From the NCBI RefSeq assembly GCF_017809215.1, contig NZ_CP065424.1, forward strand, positions 238,001 to 302,000: a stretch of 64,000 bases of DNA, in the 5' to 3' direction. Positions within the stretch are counted from its first letter, which is position 1. Every line of letters begins with the position of its first letter. This DNA is from Heyndrickxia oleronia. GTDB taxonomy: Bacteria > Bacillota > Bacilli > Bacillales > Bacillaceae_C. Below, piece by piece: positions 42,448 to 51,278 of this stretch. A program made the position numbers and the translations under genes. Under the pieces are notes generated by a model. It saw only the letters and a program-made list of their open reading frames with translations, was not told the origin of the DNA and did no database searches.

Positions 42448-43089
42448 ATGAGTAAGATAATGAGAAAAGTATTTTGCTTACGTGATATAAAATATAGCTG
42501 GCTTCTCTTACTATCGATAGCTTTCTGCTTCTTAGTCTTCTATATTGATCGGTCTGATATGAAGGATCCAGGATGGTTGACAATTGGCTATCTTTTAGCT
42601 TTTGCACTGGCAGTAGTATGGGGAGTGATTAATTATATAGGGCATATTCGTATGAATGTTATGTATCAAAAGCAAAACAATATTCAGGCTTATGTTGAAA
42701 ACCTAGCAATGGGTAAGGAGGATAAATTAGAACTACAACATTATTTGGAAGACTATGCAGCCGACTTAATTATGCAAGGTAAGCCAAAAAATGAAGCTGC
42801 AAAGGAAGCGATTAACCAATTCAAGGTTCAGGAAATTTTATCCTTATCAAAAGATACCATGCTTTTTAACCTACATGCTCATTATTATTTAATAGGCTGG
42901 GCGATCCTAGCAGCCATTGTAGATATTATCATATGGTTGCTATATGGGGGGTTCTATCCTTCGTCACAGTTATTATTGATCATCGGTCTCATACTTATTG
43001 CTTATGGGATGGGATTTATTGCTTTATTCTGTGGTTATAAACTAATGGATTCATTCATTTATCGTAAAATTAATGAACAATTAACATGA
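42448..43089 (+). CDS. Hypothetical membrane protein, PadR-linked
   Basis: A 213-residue protein. Two membrane segments occur around 22-60, a soluble middle of about 65 residues (KEDKLELQHYLEDYAADLI, resembling permease-prefix or DUF1700/DUF1129-type helical domains), and two further segments around 145-205. The ATG at 42448 follows AGGAGG by eight bases. PadR regulators are often cotranscribed with such proteins. No function is known. Confidence 0.75.
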   Translation: MSKIMRKVFCLRDIKYSWLLLLSIAFCFLVFYIDRSDMKDPGWLTIGYLLAFALAVVWGVINYIGHIRMNVMYQKQNNIQAYVENLAMGKEDKLELQHYLEDYAADLIMQGKPKNEAAKEAINQFKVQEILSLSKDTMLFNLHAHYYLIGWAILAAIVDIIIWLLYGGFYPSSQLLLIIGLILIAYGMGFIALFCGYKLMDSFIYRKINEQLT

Positions 43090-43109
43090 TAAAAAAGGGG
43101 TGTGAGCAA

Positions 43110-43721
43110 ATGGAAGCTTGGATAACAAATATAATGGATGAGTTCGGGTATGTCGGGATTTTTCTTTTAATCGCATTAGAAAATATCTTCCCACCGATCC
43201 CATCAGAGGTCATTCTTACATTTGGAGGTTTTATGACTACCTCCTCTGATTTAAGTGTAATGGGGGTAATTATTGTATCGACCTTGGGATCAGTTTTTGG
43301 TGCTATTGCTCTTTATGGAATTGGGCGTCTGCTCGATGTGGAAAGATTAGAAAGAATTATTGAAAAATGGGGACATATACTGCGCTTAACAAAAAAAGAT
43401 CTTCATAAGGGAAATGATTGGTTTAATAAATATGGGATATGGACGGTTTTTTTCTGTCGCTTAATTCCTTTAATTAGAAGCCTAATTTCGATACCAGCAG
43501 GAATGTCACATATGAATATTGGTTTATTCCTACTATTTACTACTATAGGGACATTAATATGGAATACCATTTTAGTGAATGTAGGTGCTGCAGTTGGGGC
43601 TTCATGGGAAACAATAGTTGGATATATGGATGTCTACTCAAATATCGTCTACGCGATATTAGCCGTGCTGATTATTTTATTTGTCATTTTATTTATCAAA
43701 AAGAGATTAGCCAAACAATAG
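43110..43721 (+). CDS. DedA-family membrane protein
   Basis: A 203-residue membrane protein. FLLIALENIFPPIPSEVILTFGG and the WTVFFCRLIPLIRSLISIPAGMSHM segments are the DedA signature, including the membrane-facing arginines and FCRLIP motif. The family includes lipid scramblases such as UptA and PopT. The ATG at 43110 follows AAGGGGTG; the ATG at 43086, overlapping the upstream stop, lacks a ribosome site. It is third in the padR operon. Confidence 0.9.
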   Translation: MEAWITNIMDEFGYVGIFLLIALENIFPPIPSEVILTFGGFMTTSSDLSVMGVIIVSTLGSVFGAIALYGIGRLLDVERLERIIEKWGHILRLTKKDLHKGNDWFNKYGIWTVFFCRLIPLIRSLISIPAGMSHMNIGLFLLFTTIGTLIWNTILVNVGAAVGASWETIVGYMDVYSNIVYAILAVLIILFVILFIKKRLAKQ

Positions 43722-43741
43722 AGATCTTTTATCCATATATA

Positions 43742-43782
43742 AAAATAAGACACAGAGAACCATTTTCTCAGTGTCTTATTTT
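43742..43782. terminator. Bidirectional terminator
   Basis: AAAATAAGACAC and GTGTCTTATTTT arms plus an inner GAGAA/TTCTC pairing, between the DedA gene and the converging MFS gene. Confidence 0.85.
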
Positions 43783-43788
43783 GTATGA

Positions 43789-45015
43789 TTAACCATCATG
43801 CTTAACTTTTATAAATTGATCTTTTCCAGCACTCATACCAGAAACTAAAATAAGAAAGGAGGCAATAATTAGCATCCATAAAGGTAGAGACCAGCTATGT
43901 GTAAGATCATGTAATATACCAAATAATGTAGGACCAATGGCTGCAAGCAGATAGCCAAATGATTGGGCCATCCCTGAAAGCTCAGCTGCTTCATGTGTAC
44001 TTCGGGTCCGTAAACTGAAAAACATCATAGCTAAGCTGAATGCTGCTCCCCCAGCAATACCTATAATAATGATCCATAATGGTATAAGTGCTACACTTCC
44101 ATAAAGAACCCCAAACATTCCTACGATAAAGAAAAGAGCAGTAAGAACAACTAAAGCAAGCTGATTTTTCATTCTACCGGCAATAATTGGCACGATAAAA
44201 GTAAAGGGAATGATAGCAAACTGCATTAACGATAACATCCATCCGGCTGAATTGGAGCTGACCCCTTGTTCTTTAAGGATTTCAGGAAGCCAAGCAACAA
44301 TTGTATAAAATATCAGTGACTGTAATCCCATAAAGAGAGTTATCTGCCAAGCCAAACCTGATTTCCATAAATTCACTGAAGATTGTTGATTCGTTTTTGT
44401 TTCAGCCTTTATTTTATGAGTACGAATTTGTGGGATCCAAAATAGGATAGCGATAAATGCGATAAATCCCCAGTAGCCTAATGCACCATGCCAACCGATT
44501 TTTGATGAAACAGGTACACTTAATCCTGATGCAATCGCAGCACATAAATTCATGGCAACAGCGTAAACACCTGTCATCAATCCTATTTTTTTCGGGAATC
44601 TCTGTTTAATGATACTTGGTAGTAATACATTACCAAACGCAATTCCTAATCCGAGTAGGACGGTCCCTCCAAATAAAGTCCAGACGCTTTGTAAGGTTCT
44701 TAACGTGATGCCAACTGCTATTAAAATTAATGAAGTAAAGAGAACAGTCTCCATTCCAAATTTGCGTGAAAGTTTTGGTGCAAAAGGTGAAAGGAGGGCG
44801 AAGGCAAGAAGTGGAACAGTTGTTAGTGTCCCTGCCAATGTATTTGATATTCCTAAACTGTCCCGAATTGGGGCAACTAATGGTCCGACTGATGTCAATG
44901 GTGCTCTAAGGTTTGCAGCAATAAAAATAATTCCAATGATAAATAATATCGCTTTTGATTTTACACTTACTGTTGATGTATGTTCTTGGTGAACTGATAC
45001 TTGTTGTGAACTCAT
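43789..45015 (-). CDS. MFS transporter, CynX/NimT type
   Basis: A 408-residue, 12-segment transporter. NLRAPLTSVGPLVAPIRDSLG after segment 1 is the CynX/NimT (YycB-like) signature. The family members transport cyanate, nitroimidazole or related small anions. AGGAGG-like GGGAGG precedes the ATG. It lies 14 bases downstream of a GntR-type regulator on the same strand, so the pair is one operon and the regulator probably controls it. Confidence 0.9.
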   Translation of the reverse strand: MSSQQVSVHQEHTSTVSVKSKAILFIIGIIFIAANLRAPLTSVGPLVAPIRDSLGISNTLAGTLTTVPLLAFALLSPFAPKLSRKFGMETVLFTSLILIAVGITLRTLQSVWTLFGGTVLLGLGIAFGNVLLPSIIKQRFPKKIGLMTGVYAVAMNLCAAIASGLSVPVSSKIGWHGALGYWGFIAFIAILFWIPQIRTHKIKAETKTNQQSSVNLWKSGLAWQITLFMGLQSLIFYTIVAWLPEILKEQGVSSNSAGWMLSLMQFAIIPFTFIVPIIAGRMKNQLALVVLTALFFIVGMFGVLYGSVALIPLWIIIIGIAGGAAFSLAMMFFSLRTRSTHEAAELSGMAQSFGYLLAAIGPTLFGILHDLTHSWSLPLWMLIIASFLILVSGMSAGKDQFIKVKHDG

Positions 45016-45029
45016 GATGCACCTCCCGT

Positions 45030-45707
45030 TTATGTTAAAGTTTCTTTAAATTGAGCAATATATTCATTAACAGCTGCCATTGCTTGATCTGTATTTTGAT
45101 CGATAATGGCATGGACAAGTCTTTTATGTGGATCAATATGAAAATCAACATCATTCGTCATTTCAGCAAGGTTTTCAATAGAAGCTTGAATAGAGGTAGT
45201 CATATGGTCATACAAGTCTATTAATATGCTGTTATGAGTAGCATCTACAATTGCTTTATGGAGAAGCATATCTGATAATACATACTCCTTCCGATCCTTT
45301 TGTTTAGCAGCCGTTTGACATTTTTTTAGCAGGATTCTTAATTGCTCGATATCTTCGTTATTCCTTCTAATGGAAGCTAAATGTGCGGCTTCCCTCTCAA
45401 GTGCTTGTCGAACCTCCAAAGTTTCCAGAAGACTCGCCTTTTGAATTCGTTTTTCTAGTGCAGCTCCAAGCACACTGGATGTTAGTACATATGTACCACT
45501 ACCTTGTTTTGTTTGAAGAAGCCCTGCGTGGACTAGAGCTCGTATCGCTTCACGTAATGTATTCCGGCTTACATCAAATTGTCCCATTAATTCTAATTCT
45601 GGAGGAATGCGGTACCCAATTGGCCATGTACCAGATTCAATTAAGGCCTCCATTTGTGCTACTACTTGTTCAACAAGAGATAAGCGACTGGTTTTTGAAA
45701 TTTCCAT
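45030..45707 (-). CDS. GntR-family regulator, FadR type
   Basis: A 225-residue regulator: GntR winged helix at 5-75 (YRIPPELELMGQFDVSRNTLREAIRALVHAGLL, KQGSGTYV) and an FCD domain (about 90-220). The FCD metal-binding histidines may be those in LLHKAIVDATHN and HIDPHKRLVHAI. AGAGGTG precedes the ATG. It is divergent from nothing close and leads the MFS gene. Confidence 0.9.
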   Translation of the reverse strand: MEISKTSRLSLVEQVVAQMEALIESGTWPIGYRIPPELELMGQFDVSRNTLREAIRALVHAGLLQTKQGSGTYVLTSSVLGAALEKRIQKASLLETLEVRQALEREAAHLASIRRNNEDIEQLRILLKKCQTAAKQKDRKEYVLSDMLLHKAIVDATHNSILIDLYDHMTTSIQASIENLAEMTNDVDFHIDPHKRLVHAIIDQNTDQAMAAVNEYIAQFKETLT

Positions 45708-45985
45708 AGTACACCTCTAAAATTTGTAGGATGATTGGTTCATAGGCTAATTTATCATAGCGTGAATAAAATGTAAATGATTTTTATTTCTTAGCTAAGA
45801 AGAGAGATGGCTAATTTTAATTTGGTTTAATACAATTATTGAATTATTGATAGCTCCTTATTCTTTTAAGATGTGGCACAAATATATTTAGCCAGATGCC
45901 TCCTTGGGAAATAACATCATATAAGAAATGTAAATTTCCATTTGAAATTTAGGAATTTAAATAAGACAATGTAAGCAAAAGGAAA

Positions 45986-46140
45986 AGGCTATTTTCATAA
46001 AGTTTGATGTAAAAGATTCAGCGATTCTCATAAAGTTTGTAGCTCTTTTCTCAGCGAAATAAAAGGTGTAGCGGTCCTTCAGCTGATAGTTTATTTTTAA
46101 AAACTTTACTTAAATAGCAACAATGTTTTAGAAAAGGGCC
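45986..46140 (-). repeat. Copy of the structured dispersed repeat
   Basis: About 155 bp: AAGGCTATTTTC at the left end, TAGCTCTTTTCTCAGCG and ACTTTACTTAAATAGCAACA inside, AGAAAAGGGCC at the right. The GCCC-arm hairpin is missing. It ends 54 bp before the response-regulator start. The rest of the gap 45708-45985 has no gene. Confidence 0.78.
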
Positions 46141-46194
46141 AAGGGAATAGAAGGTTAATTACTCTTTAATAGCCAAAAAGACGAGGGATGAACA

Positions 46195-46896
46195 TTGAAC
46201 AAAGTATTAATCATAGAAGATGATGAGCAGATAAGCACTTTATTACAAGAATATTTGCAGAAATACGGTTATTCTGTGGAAATAGTGAATGATTTCGAAA
46301 ATATACTACAGGCTTTTTTACAGGTCCAACCAGATCTTGTGTTATTAGATGTCAATCTTCCGCGTTATGACGGTTTTTACTGGTGCAGGCAAATCAGAAC
46401 AAAATCAACCTGTCCTATTTTATTTATTTCAGCAAGAGCCGATAAAATGGATCAAGTCCTTGCTCTACAAAACGGTGCGGATGATTATATAACGAAGCCT
46501 TTTTATCCAGAAGTAGTGTTAGCAAAAGTAGAGAGCAATATACGAAGAGCATATGGTAGCTATGCGTTAGATAAAAAGATTAGAAAGCTTCACGTTTCGG
46601 GACTGACCCTTTTTCCAGAAACATTAGAACTTCAATATGGGAAGAGCAAAACGGAAATTAGTCTGAAGGAAGCTAATCTGTTGGAATTACTAATGGAGCA
46701 TCCGAAACAGGTGGTTGGAAGAGTTCATATGTTAGATGTTTTATGGGATGATCATCAATTTGTAGGTGAAAACACATTGAATGTTTATATCACTCGGGTA
46801 CGTAAACGATTAAAGGATTTGGGATTAGGTGATGTGATAGAAACAGTAAGAGGAGCAGGCTATCGATTGAATCTTTCAGAGGAGGATCAATCATGA
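46195..46896 (+). CDS. OmpR-type response regulator, BceR-like (module 1)
   Basis: A 233-residue regulator: receiver domain with D52 as phosphoacceptor (LVLLDVNLPRYDGF), and a winged-helix C-terminus (ENTLNVYITRVRKRLKDLGL). WCRQIRTKSTCPILFISAR is typical of Bce-like regulators. It starts with TTG after GAGGGATG. The stop overlaps the kinase ATG. It probably activates the ABC genes about 1 kb downstream through the 16-bp site at 47898. Confidence 0.92.
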   Translation: MNKVLIIEDDEQISTLLQEYLQKYGYSVEIVNDFENILQAFLQVQPDLVLLDVNLPRYDGFYWCRQIRTKSTCPILFISARADKMDQVLALQNGADDYITKPFYPEVVLAKVESNIRRAYGSYALDKKIRKLHVSGLTLFPETLELQYGKSKTEISLKEANLLELLMEHPKQVVGRVHMLDVLWDDHQFVGENTLNVYITRVRKRLKDLGLGDVIETVRGAGYRLNLSEEDQS

Positions 46897-47882
46897 AGCT
46901 CTTTTTGAAGGATCATCTTTTCTTAATTGTATTCAATATAATTCAGCTTTTATTGATCATTAGTATTTACTGGTTAAATGGAAATCATGATCTATCGATT
47001 GCACTTTATTCTCTCTTCTTTGGAGGATGTTTATTAATTGCTTATTTACTTTTTCGTTTTTTTACCCATTTTTCCTTCTATAAAAAGCTTTCCAAGCAAG
47101 AACCTATGCATACTCTAGAGGAGACGGTTCATGGGAAGGAAATTTTTGCAGTGCCAGTAGCATTACAGGAAGTTTTACAGAATCAATACCAACAATATAA
47201 GCAAGACATACATCGATATGAATACCAGCAGAGAAATCATCGAACCTTTACGAATCAATGGGTCCATCAAATGAAAACGCCCATTTCAGTTATTCATTTA
47301 TTGCTGAAAGGTAAGATTGAGCCTATTTTTGATGATATTCATGATCAAGTAGATCGGATTGAAAAAGGATTGGAAATGATTTTATATATGTCTCGTTTGG
47401 ATTCGTTTGAACCGGATTTTCATATTGAATCGGTAGATTTGAAGAAACTTGTTAGTGAAGTGGTTCATGAAAACAAACGCTTACTCATTCGTAACGAGGT
47501 GTACCCTGTTATTGAAATATCAGAGATAATGGAAGTATTAACAGATGCCAAATGGTTAAGGTTTATTCTCAATCAATTATTAACGAATGCCGTTCGCTAC
47601 TCGGCGGGTTATGGAAATTCAGTCGTTATTGCCGCAGTCAAAAAGGGTACAGAACAAATAATTGAGGTAAGGGATCAGGGGGTAGGGATCCCTAAGCAGG
47701 ACATTGAGCGTGTGTTTGAACCTTATTATACTGGTGAAAATGGTCGCAAATATAAGGAGTCAACTGGTATGGGGCTTTATTTAACTGCTGAAATTTGTAA
47801 ACAGTTAGGCCATGATATTTCGTTGAAATCGGTTGTTAACAAGGGAACGACTGTGAGTTTAAGTTTTAGAAATTTACAATAG
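46893..47882 (+). CDS. Intramembrane-sensing histidine kinase, BceS-like (module 1)
   Basis: A 329-residue kinase with two membrane segments (about 8-26 and 35-57) and a very short outside loop, so it cannot sense ligands alone and should be driven by the ABC transporter. Phosphoacceptor H125 is in WVHQMKTPIS. The ATPase domain shows NQLLTNAVRYS, DQGVGIP and TGMGLYL. It overlaps the regulator by four bases. Confidence 0.92.
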   Translation: MKLFLKDHLFLIVFNIIQLLLIISIYWLNGNHDLSIALYSLFFGGCLLIAYLLFRFFTHFSFYKKLSKQEPMHTLEETVHGKEIFAVPVALQEVLQNQYQQYKQDIHRYEYQQRNHRTFTNQWVHQMKTPISVIHLLLKGKIEPIFDDIHDQVDRIEKGLEMILYMSRLDSFEPDFHIESVDLKKLVSEVVHENKRLLIRNEVYPVIEISEIMEVLTDAKWLRFILNQLLTNAVRYSAGYGNSVVIAAVKKGTEQIIEVRDQGVGIPKQDIERVFEPYYTGENGRKYKESTGMGLYLTAEICKQLGHDISLKSVVNKGTTVSLSFRNLQ

Positions 47883-47883
47883 A

Positions 47884-47913
47884 TAACCTTACAGGGATGT
47901 AAGGTTATTGTAA
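47884..47913 (+). promoter_or_regulatory. Hairpin and probable response-regulator site (module 1)
   Basis: ATAACCTTACA and TGTAAGGTTAT form an 11-bp inverted repeat with a 4-nt centre. The right arm continues into TGTAAGGTTATTGTAA (47898-47913), two TGTAA words 11 bp apart. The same element (14 of 16 bases) lies at 61255 in module 2. It sits 75 bp upstream of the ATPase start. Confidence 0.7.
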
Positions 47914-47987
47914 TTTTAATCGGTCGTTCATCTGTCTTTGTTTTAGTAAACTAAGTATCAATCGGACAACGAAAGGATGGAAAACGA

Positions 47988-48761
47988 GTGGAGATTGTAA
48001 AAATTAACCGATTATCAAAAATCTATAATGGAAAAGTAAACTATCGTGCATTAACTGATATTGATTTAACAATAAAGCAAGGTGAATTTGTTGGGATTAT
48101 GGGTCCGTCTGGAAGTGGGAAAACCACTTTATTAAATTTAATTTCAACGATAGATCAGCCAACGTCTGGGGAAATTTTTATTAACGGGAAAAACCCCAAT
48201 GGATTGAAAAAAAATGACTTAGCAAAGTTTCGTCGTCAGGAATTCGGTCTAGTTTTTCAGGATTTCAACTTACTTGATACATTAACAATTGGTGAAAATA
48301 TTATACTTCCTTTAACATTAGATCGAAGAAGCAATAAAGAAATGGATGAAAAGCTGGCAACCATAGCAGAAAAGCTGGGAATAACCCATATTTTAAATAA
48401 GCGAACCTATGAAGTATCTGGAGGGCAAAAACAACGTGCAGCGTTTGCAAGGGCAACAATTCATTCACCATCATTATTATTAGCAGATGAGCCGACAGGG
48501 AATTTAGATTCTAAATCCTCTCGCTCTGTCATGGAAATGATGGAAACTATTAATCAAACCGATCATACAACAATGCTATTAGTTACCCATGATCCACTTG
48601 CAGCAAGTTATTGTCATCGCATCGTTTTTATTAAGGATGGACAATTATACAATGAAATTTACCGTGGAGAAAATAGACAGGCATTTTTTCAGGAAATCAT
48701 AGATACACTCTCTTTTTTAGGAGGCAATGCACATGAGCTTTCGTCAATTAGCGTGGAATAA
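47988..48761 (+). CDS. ABC ATPase, BceA-like (module 1)
   Basis: A 257-residue ATPase of the MacB/BceA group: Walker A GPSGSGKT (39-46), VSGGQKQRAAFARA signature, LLLADEPTGNLD Walker B, and VTHDPLAASYCHR. A C-terminal KDGQLYNEIYRGENRQAFF segment is shared with module 2 and typical of BceA. GTG start with AAGG 11 bases upstream. It forms the flux sensor and resistance pump with the following permease; likely against peptide antibiotics. Confidence 0.93.
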   Translation: MEIVKINRLSKIYNGKVNYRALTDIDLTIKQGEFVGIMGPSGSGKTTLLNLISTIDQPTSGEIFINGKNPNGLKKNDLAKFRRQEFGLVFQDFNLLDTLTIGENIILPLTLDRRSNKEMDEKLATIAEKLGITHILNKRTYEVSGGQKQRAAFARATIHSPSLLLADEPTGNLDSKSSRSVMEMMETINQTDHTTMLLVTHDPLAASYCHRIVFIKDGQLYNEIYRGENRQAFFQEIIDTLSFLGGNAHELSSISVE

Positions 48762-50676
48762 TGTGAAACGTAATTCACGGGCATATGCAGCCTATTTTTT
48801 GAGTAGTACTTTTTCTGTCATGATTTTTCTTTCTTATGCAGTATTTATGTTTCACCCTGAGCTAAAAAAAACAGAAATGGGACAAACAGCACAGGTTGGA
48901 ATGAAAACGGGGGAATATGTCATCTTTTTCTTTTCCCTTTTATTTGTTTTATATTCCATTAGTGCCTTTTTAAAAGCGAGAAAAAAGGAGTTTGGTATTT
49001 TAACTATACTTGGTGCAGAACGTAGACAAGTAAATGGAATCGTATTTTTTGAGAATATGATCATTGGTTTTGCGGCGATTGTGATGGGAACCGTTATTGG
49101 CTTGATTTGTTCGAAGCTGTTTTTGTTATTTGCTTCAACGATGACAGGTATTGATAATCTGCCTTTTTATCTACCAGTGAAGGCAATTATATTAACATTT
49201 GCTTGTTTCTTTGGTTTGTTTTTGGGCATATCGATTATGACGATTCTCTTTTTACGACAACAACAGGCCCTTGAATTGCTTCTAGGAAATAGTAAGCCAA
49301 AAAAGGAACCAAAACTATCAATCCTCTTAGCCTTTGTTTGTATCATTAGCTTTGTAGGTTCGTTTTATTTGATGTTCCATGATTTAGGGAAAACCTATTT
49401 ATATGTTTTAGGATTAGGTAGTATTGGCACGTATTTATTTTTTACACAGTTAAGTGTTTTTTCGATTAGATTGCTAAAAAAAAGACGTTCTTTTTTTAGA
49501 AAAGGAATTAATATGCTATGGATATCAGAGATGGCGTATAAGATGAAGGACAATGCACGAATGTTCTTTATTATTACAGTTGTTACCGCTATGGCCTGTG
49601 GGTTTGTAAGTCTGATCGTCAGTATGGGTAACGAAACGAGAGATTTATATAGAAAAAATCCATATGCGATCACCTATACTCCTTTTAATGAACAAGATCA
49701 AGAAAATTGGAAGAAGGATATCGAAGAGATTGAACAACAGTTGGAATCTGTTGGAGTAAAGTATGAAAAGCATGTTCAGCATTCACTACAATATACATTT
49801 AAAGAAACTTCATTTACAGTAATGAAAGCATCAGACTATAATCGTTACGCAGCGGATTATGGGTTATCAACGATATCTGTAAAGAATCATGAAGCCATCA
49901 CCATTTTTAATTCTAAAAATATTGCTCAGTTACACAATGATAGTAAGAAGGCCGTTGAGCATCAACAATCACTATCCAAGCTGACAGCAAAATCAACAAG
50001 CTTTAAAATAGCAGGGATTGAGGAGATTAATCTCTTGGATCGATTTGGATTTAGCTCGCTTTGTGTACTATCTGATGAAGACTTTAATGGTCTAGCTGCC
50101 TCTTTAACCAAGGAGGAGCAGGGGATGGATCTATCAGTTTTAATTAATTATTATATTCCTAGCTGGGAGAATAATCAGCTTCCGACTGAAAAATCAGAGG
50201 AAATAATGATAACGAAGAAAATACCTGAAACGGTTGTCCATGGAGAAACGGGATATGCGATGCTACGTGGCTTACACTATTTAGAAGCAGAGCAAATGTA
50301 TCGTTTAATCCAATTTATTTTTCTCTTTATTGCCATTTTGTTTTCGTTATCAACTGTGAGTTTTCTATATTTTAAACTATATACCGACCTTCAACAGGAT
50401 CAAAAGATTTACCATTCTCTATCTAAAATAGGGCTTAGTCAAAAGGAAATGAATCGAGCAGCTACCATCCAGATGTTCGTTCTCTTTTTCCTACCGTTAA
50501 TTGTAGCAGCTATAGGAACTCTCGTTACCGTTGCCATCATTCAAGGACAAGTTGGTCTTACAGTTACATTCAGCCCTTCTTTAATAGCGGTAGGTGCATT
50601 TGGTGCAGCTCAGGTGCTTTATTTTATCTTTGTTCGCATTTTATATCTTCGCCAATTAAATAGAGTAATGGTGTGA
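48733..50676 (+). CDS. ABC permease, BceB-like (module 1)
   Basis: A 647-residue permease: an N-terminal segment, three to four more, then after about residue 285 a large extracellular domain (roughly 305-525) and three C-terminal segments (FtsX/MacB-like). The first segment reads AAYFLSSTFSVMIFLSYAVF. The ATG at 48733 follows AGGAGG by eight bases and overlaps the ATPase by 29 bases. It should hold the antibiotic-sensing extracellular domain and pair with the kinase. Confidence 0.92.
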   Translation: MSFRQLAWNNVKRNSRAYAAYFLSSTFSVMIFLSYAVFMFHPELKKTEMGQTAQVGMKTGEYVIFFFSLLFVLYSISAFLKARKKEFGILTILGAERRQVNGIVFFENMIIGFAAIVMGTVIGLICSKLFLLFASTMTGIDNLPFYLPVKAIILTFACFFGLFLGISIMTILFLRQQQALELLLGNSKPKKEPKLSILLAFVCIISFVGSFYLMFHDLGKTYLYVLGLGSIGTYLFFTQLSVFSIRLLKKRRSFFRKGINMLWISEMAYKMKDNARMFFIITVVTAMACGFVSLIVSMGNETRDLYRKNPYAITYTPFNEQDQENWKKDIEEIEQQLESVGVKYEKHVQHSLQYTFKETSFTVMKASDYNRYAADYGLSTISVKNHEAITIFNSKNIAQLHNDSKKAVEHQQSLSKLTAKSTSFKIAGIEEINLLDRFGFSSLCVLSDEDFNGLAASLTKEEQGMDLSVLINYYIPSWENNQLPTEKSEEIMITKKIPETVVHGETGYAMLRGLHYLEAEQMYRLIQFIFLFIAILFSLSTVSFLYFKLYTDLQQDQKIYHSLSKIGLSQKEMNRAATIQMFVLFFLPLIVAAIGTLVTVAIIQGQVGLTVTFSPSLIAVGAFGAAQVLYFIFVRILYLRQLNRVMV

Positions 50677-50679
50677 AGG

Positions 50680-50766
50680 ATGATGGGTGTTGAAATAAGA
50701 AAATGGATCATTGTTGGACTGACTATAATTTTTATTGTTTCGGTAATTGGATATATTTTAGAGTAG
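50680..50766 (+). CDS. Small single-span membrane protein
   Basis: A 28-residue ORF, four bases after the permease stop: a basic start (MMGVEIRKW) and one membrane helix (IIVGLTIIFIVSVIGYIL), a layout like other tiny membrane proteins. The Shine-Dalgarno is poor. It may be a regulatory partner of the transporter. Expression not established. Confidence 0.45.
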   Translation: MMGVEIRKWIIVGLTIIFIVSVIGYILE

Positions 50767-50798
50767 AGATTAAATGAAAAAACTTCGTTGATAAAACA

Positions 50799-50845
50799 CT
50801 CCCCCTAAGAACAAGTCAGTAGTAGACTTGCACTTGGGGGTTTTT
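50799..50845 (+). terminator. Terminator of the module-1 operon
   Basis: ACTCCCCC with the AAGTC/GACTT inner pairing and GGGGG followed by five Ts. Confidence 0.8.
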
Positions 50846-50886
50846 GTGTTTTTAAAGAAAACTTGTATATCTAACTTTAAATGTAG

Positions 50887-51278
50887 TCTTTACGAATAAG
50901 AGGGGAACCTATAGAGACCATTAAGTTTTTGAAGGTTTCTTTGAATAAAGTTTTTCCACAAATAAATGAGGAAATGAATGATTATTCTAAGCTTATTCAT
51001 AAAATGATTCCCTCCATTTGTAAGTTAGATTGGTGAAAACACCATTACTATTATTTGTATTGACATTAAAAATATGTAACATATAGAAGTTTGTTTTCAA
51101 TTACAGATGAGTTGTAAATTTATATCCACTAATTCGTATAAAAAAATGTCGTACTACGTCGAATAATGTTGAATAAGTAATTAATATAGTATAAATTAAA
51201 TTTTATGGATAGAAGTGTTCGTATATAACAAGAAGATGATATCCAAACAATTTAATAAAATATAAGGAGAAGCCTACA
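50887..51278 (+). other. Gap with a possible gene remnant
   Basis: Bases 50887-51036 are open on the plus strand for about 49 codons without a good start, reading like part of a helical protein (VFPQINEEMNDYSKLIHKMI). It may be the tail of a lost gene. The remainder to the chemoreceptor is AT-rich with no visible feature beyond the ATAAGGAGAAG site. Confidence 0.3.

Noticed and set aside
50887..51036. Intact small gene between the module-1 operon and chemoreceptor
   Set aside because: Open for about 49 codons but with no credible start codon or ribosome site; kept only as a possible remnant.
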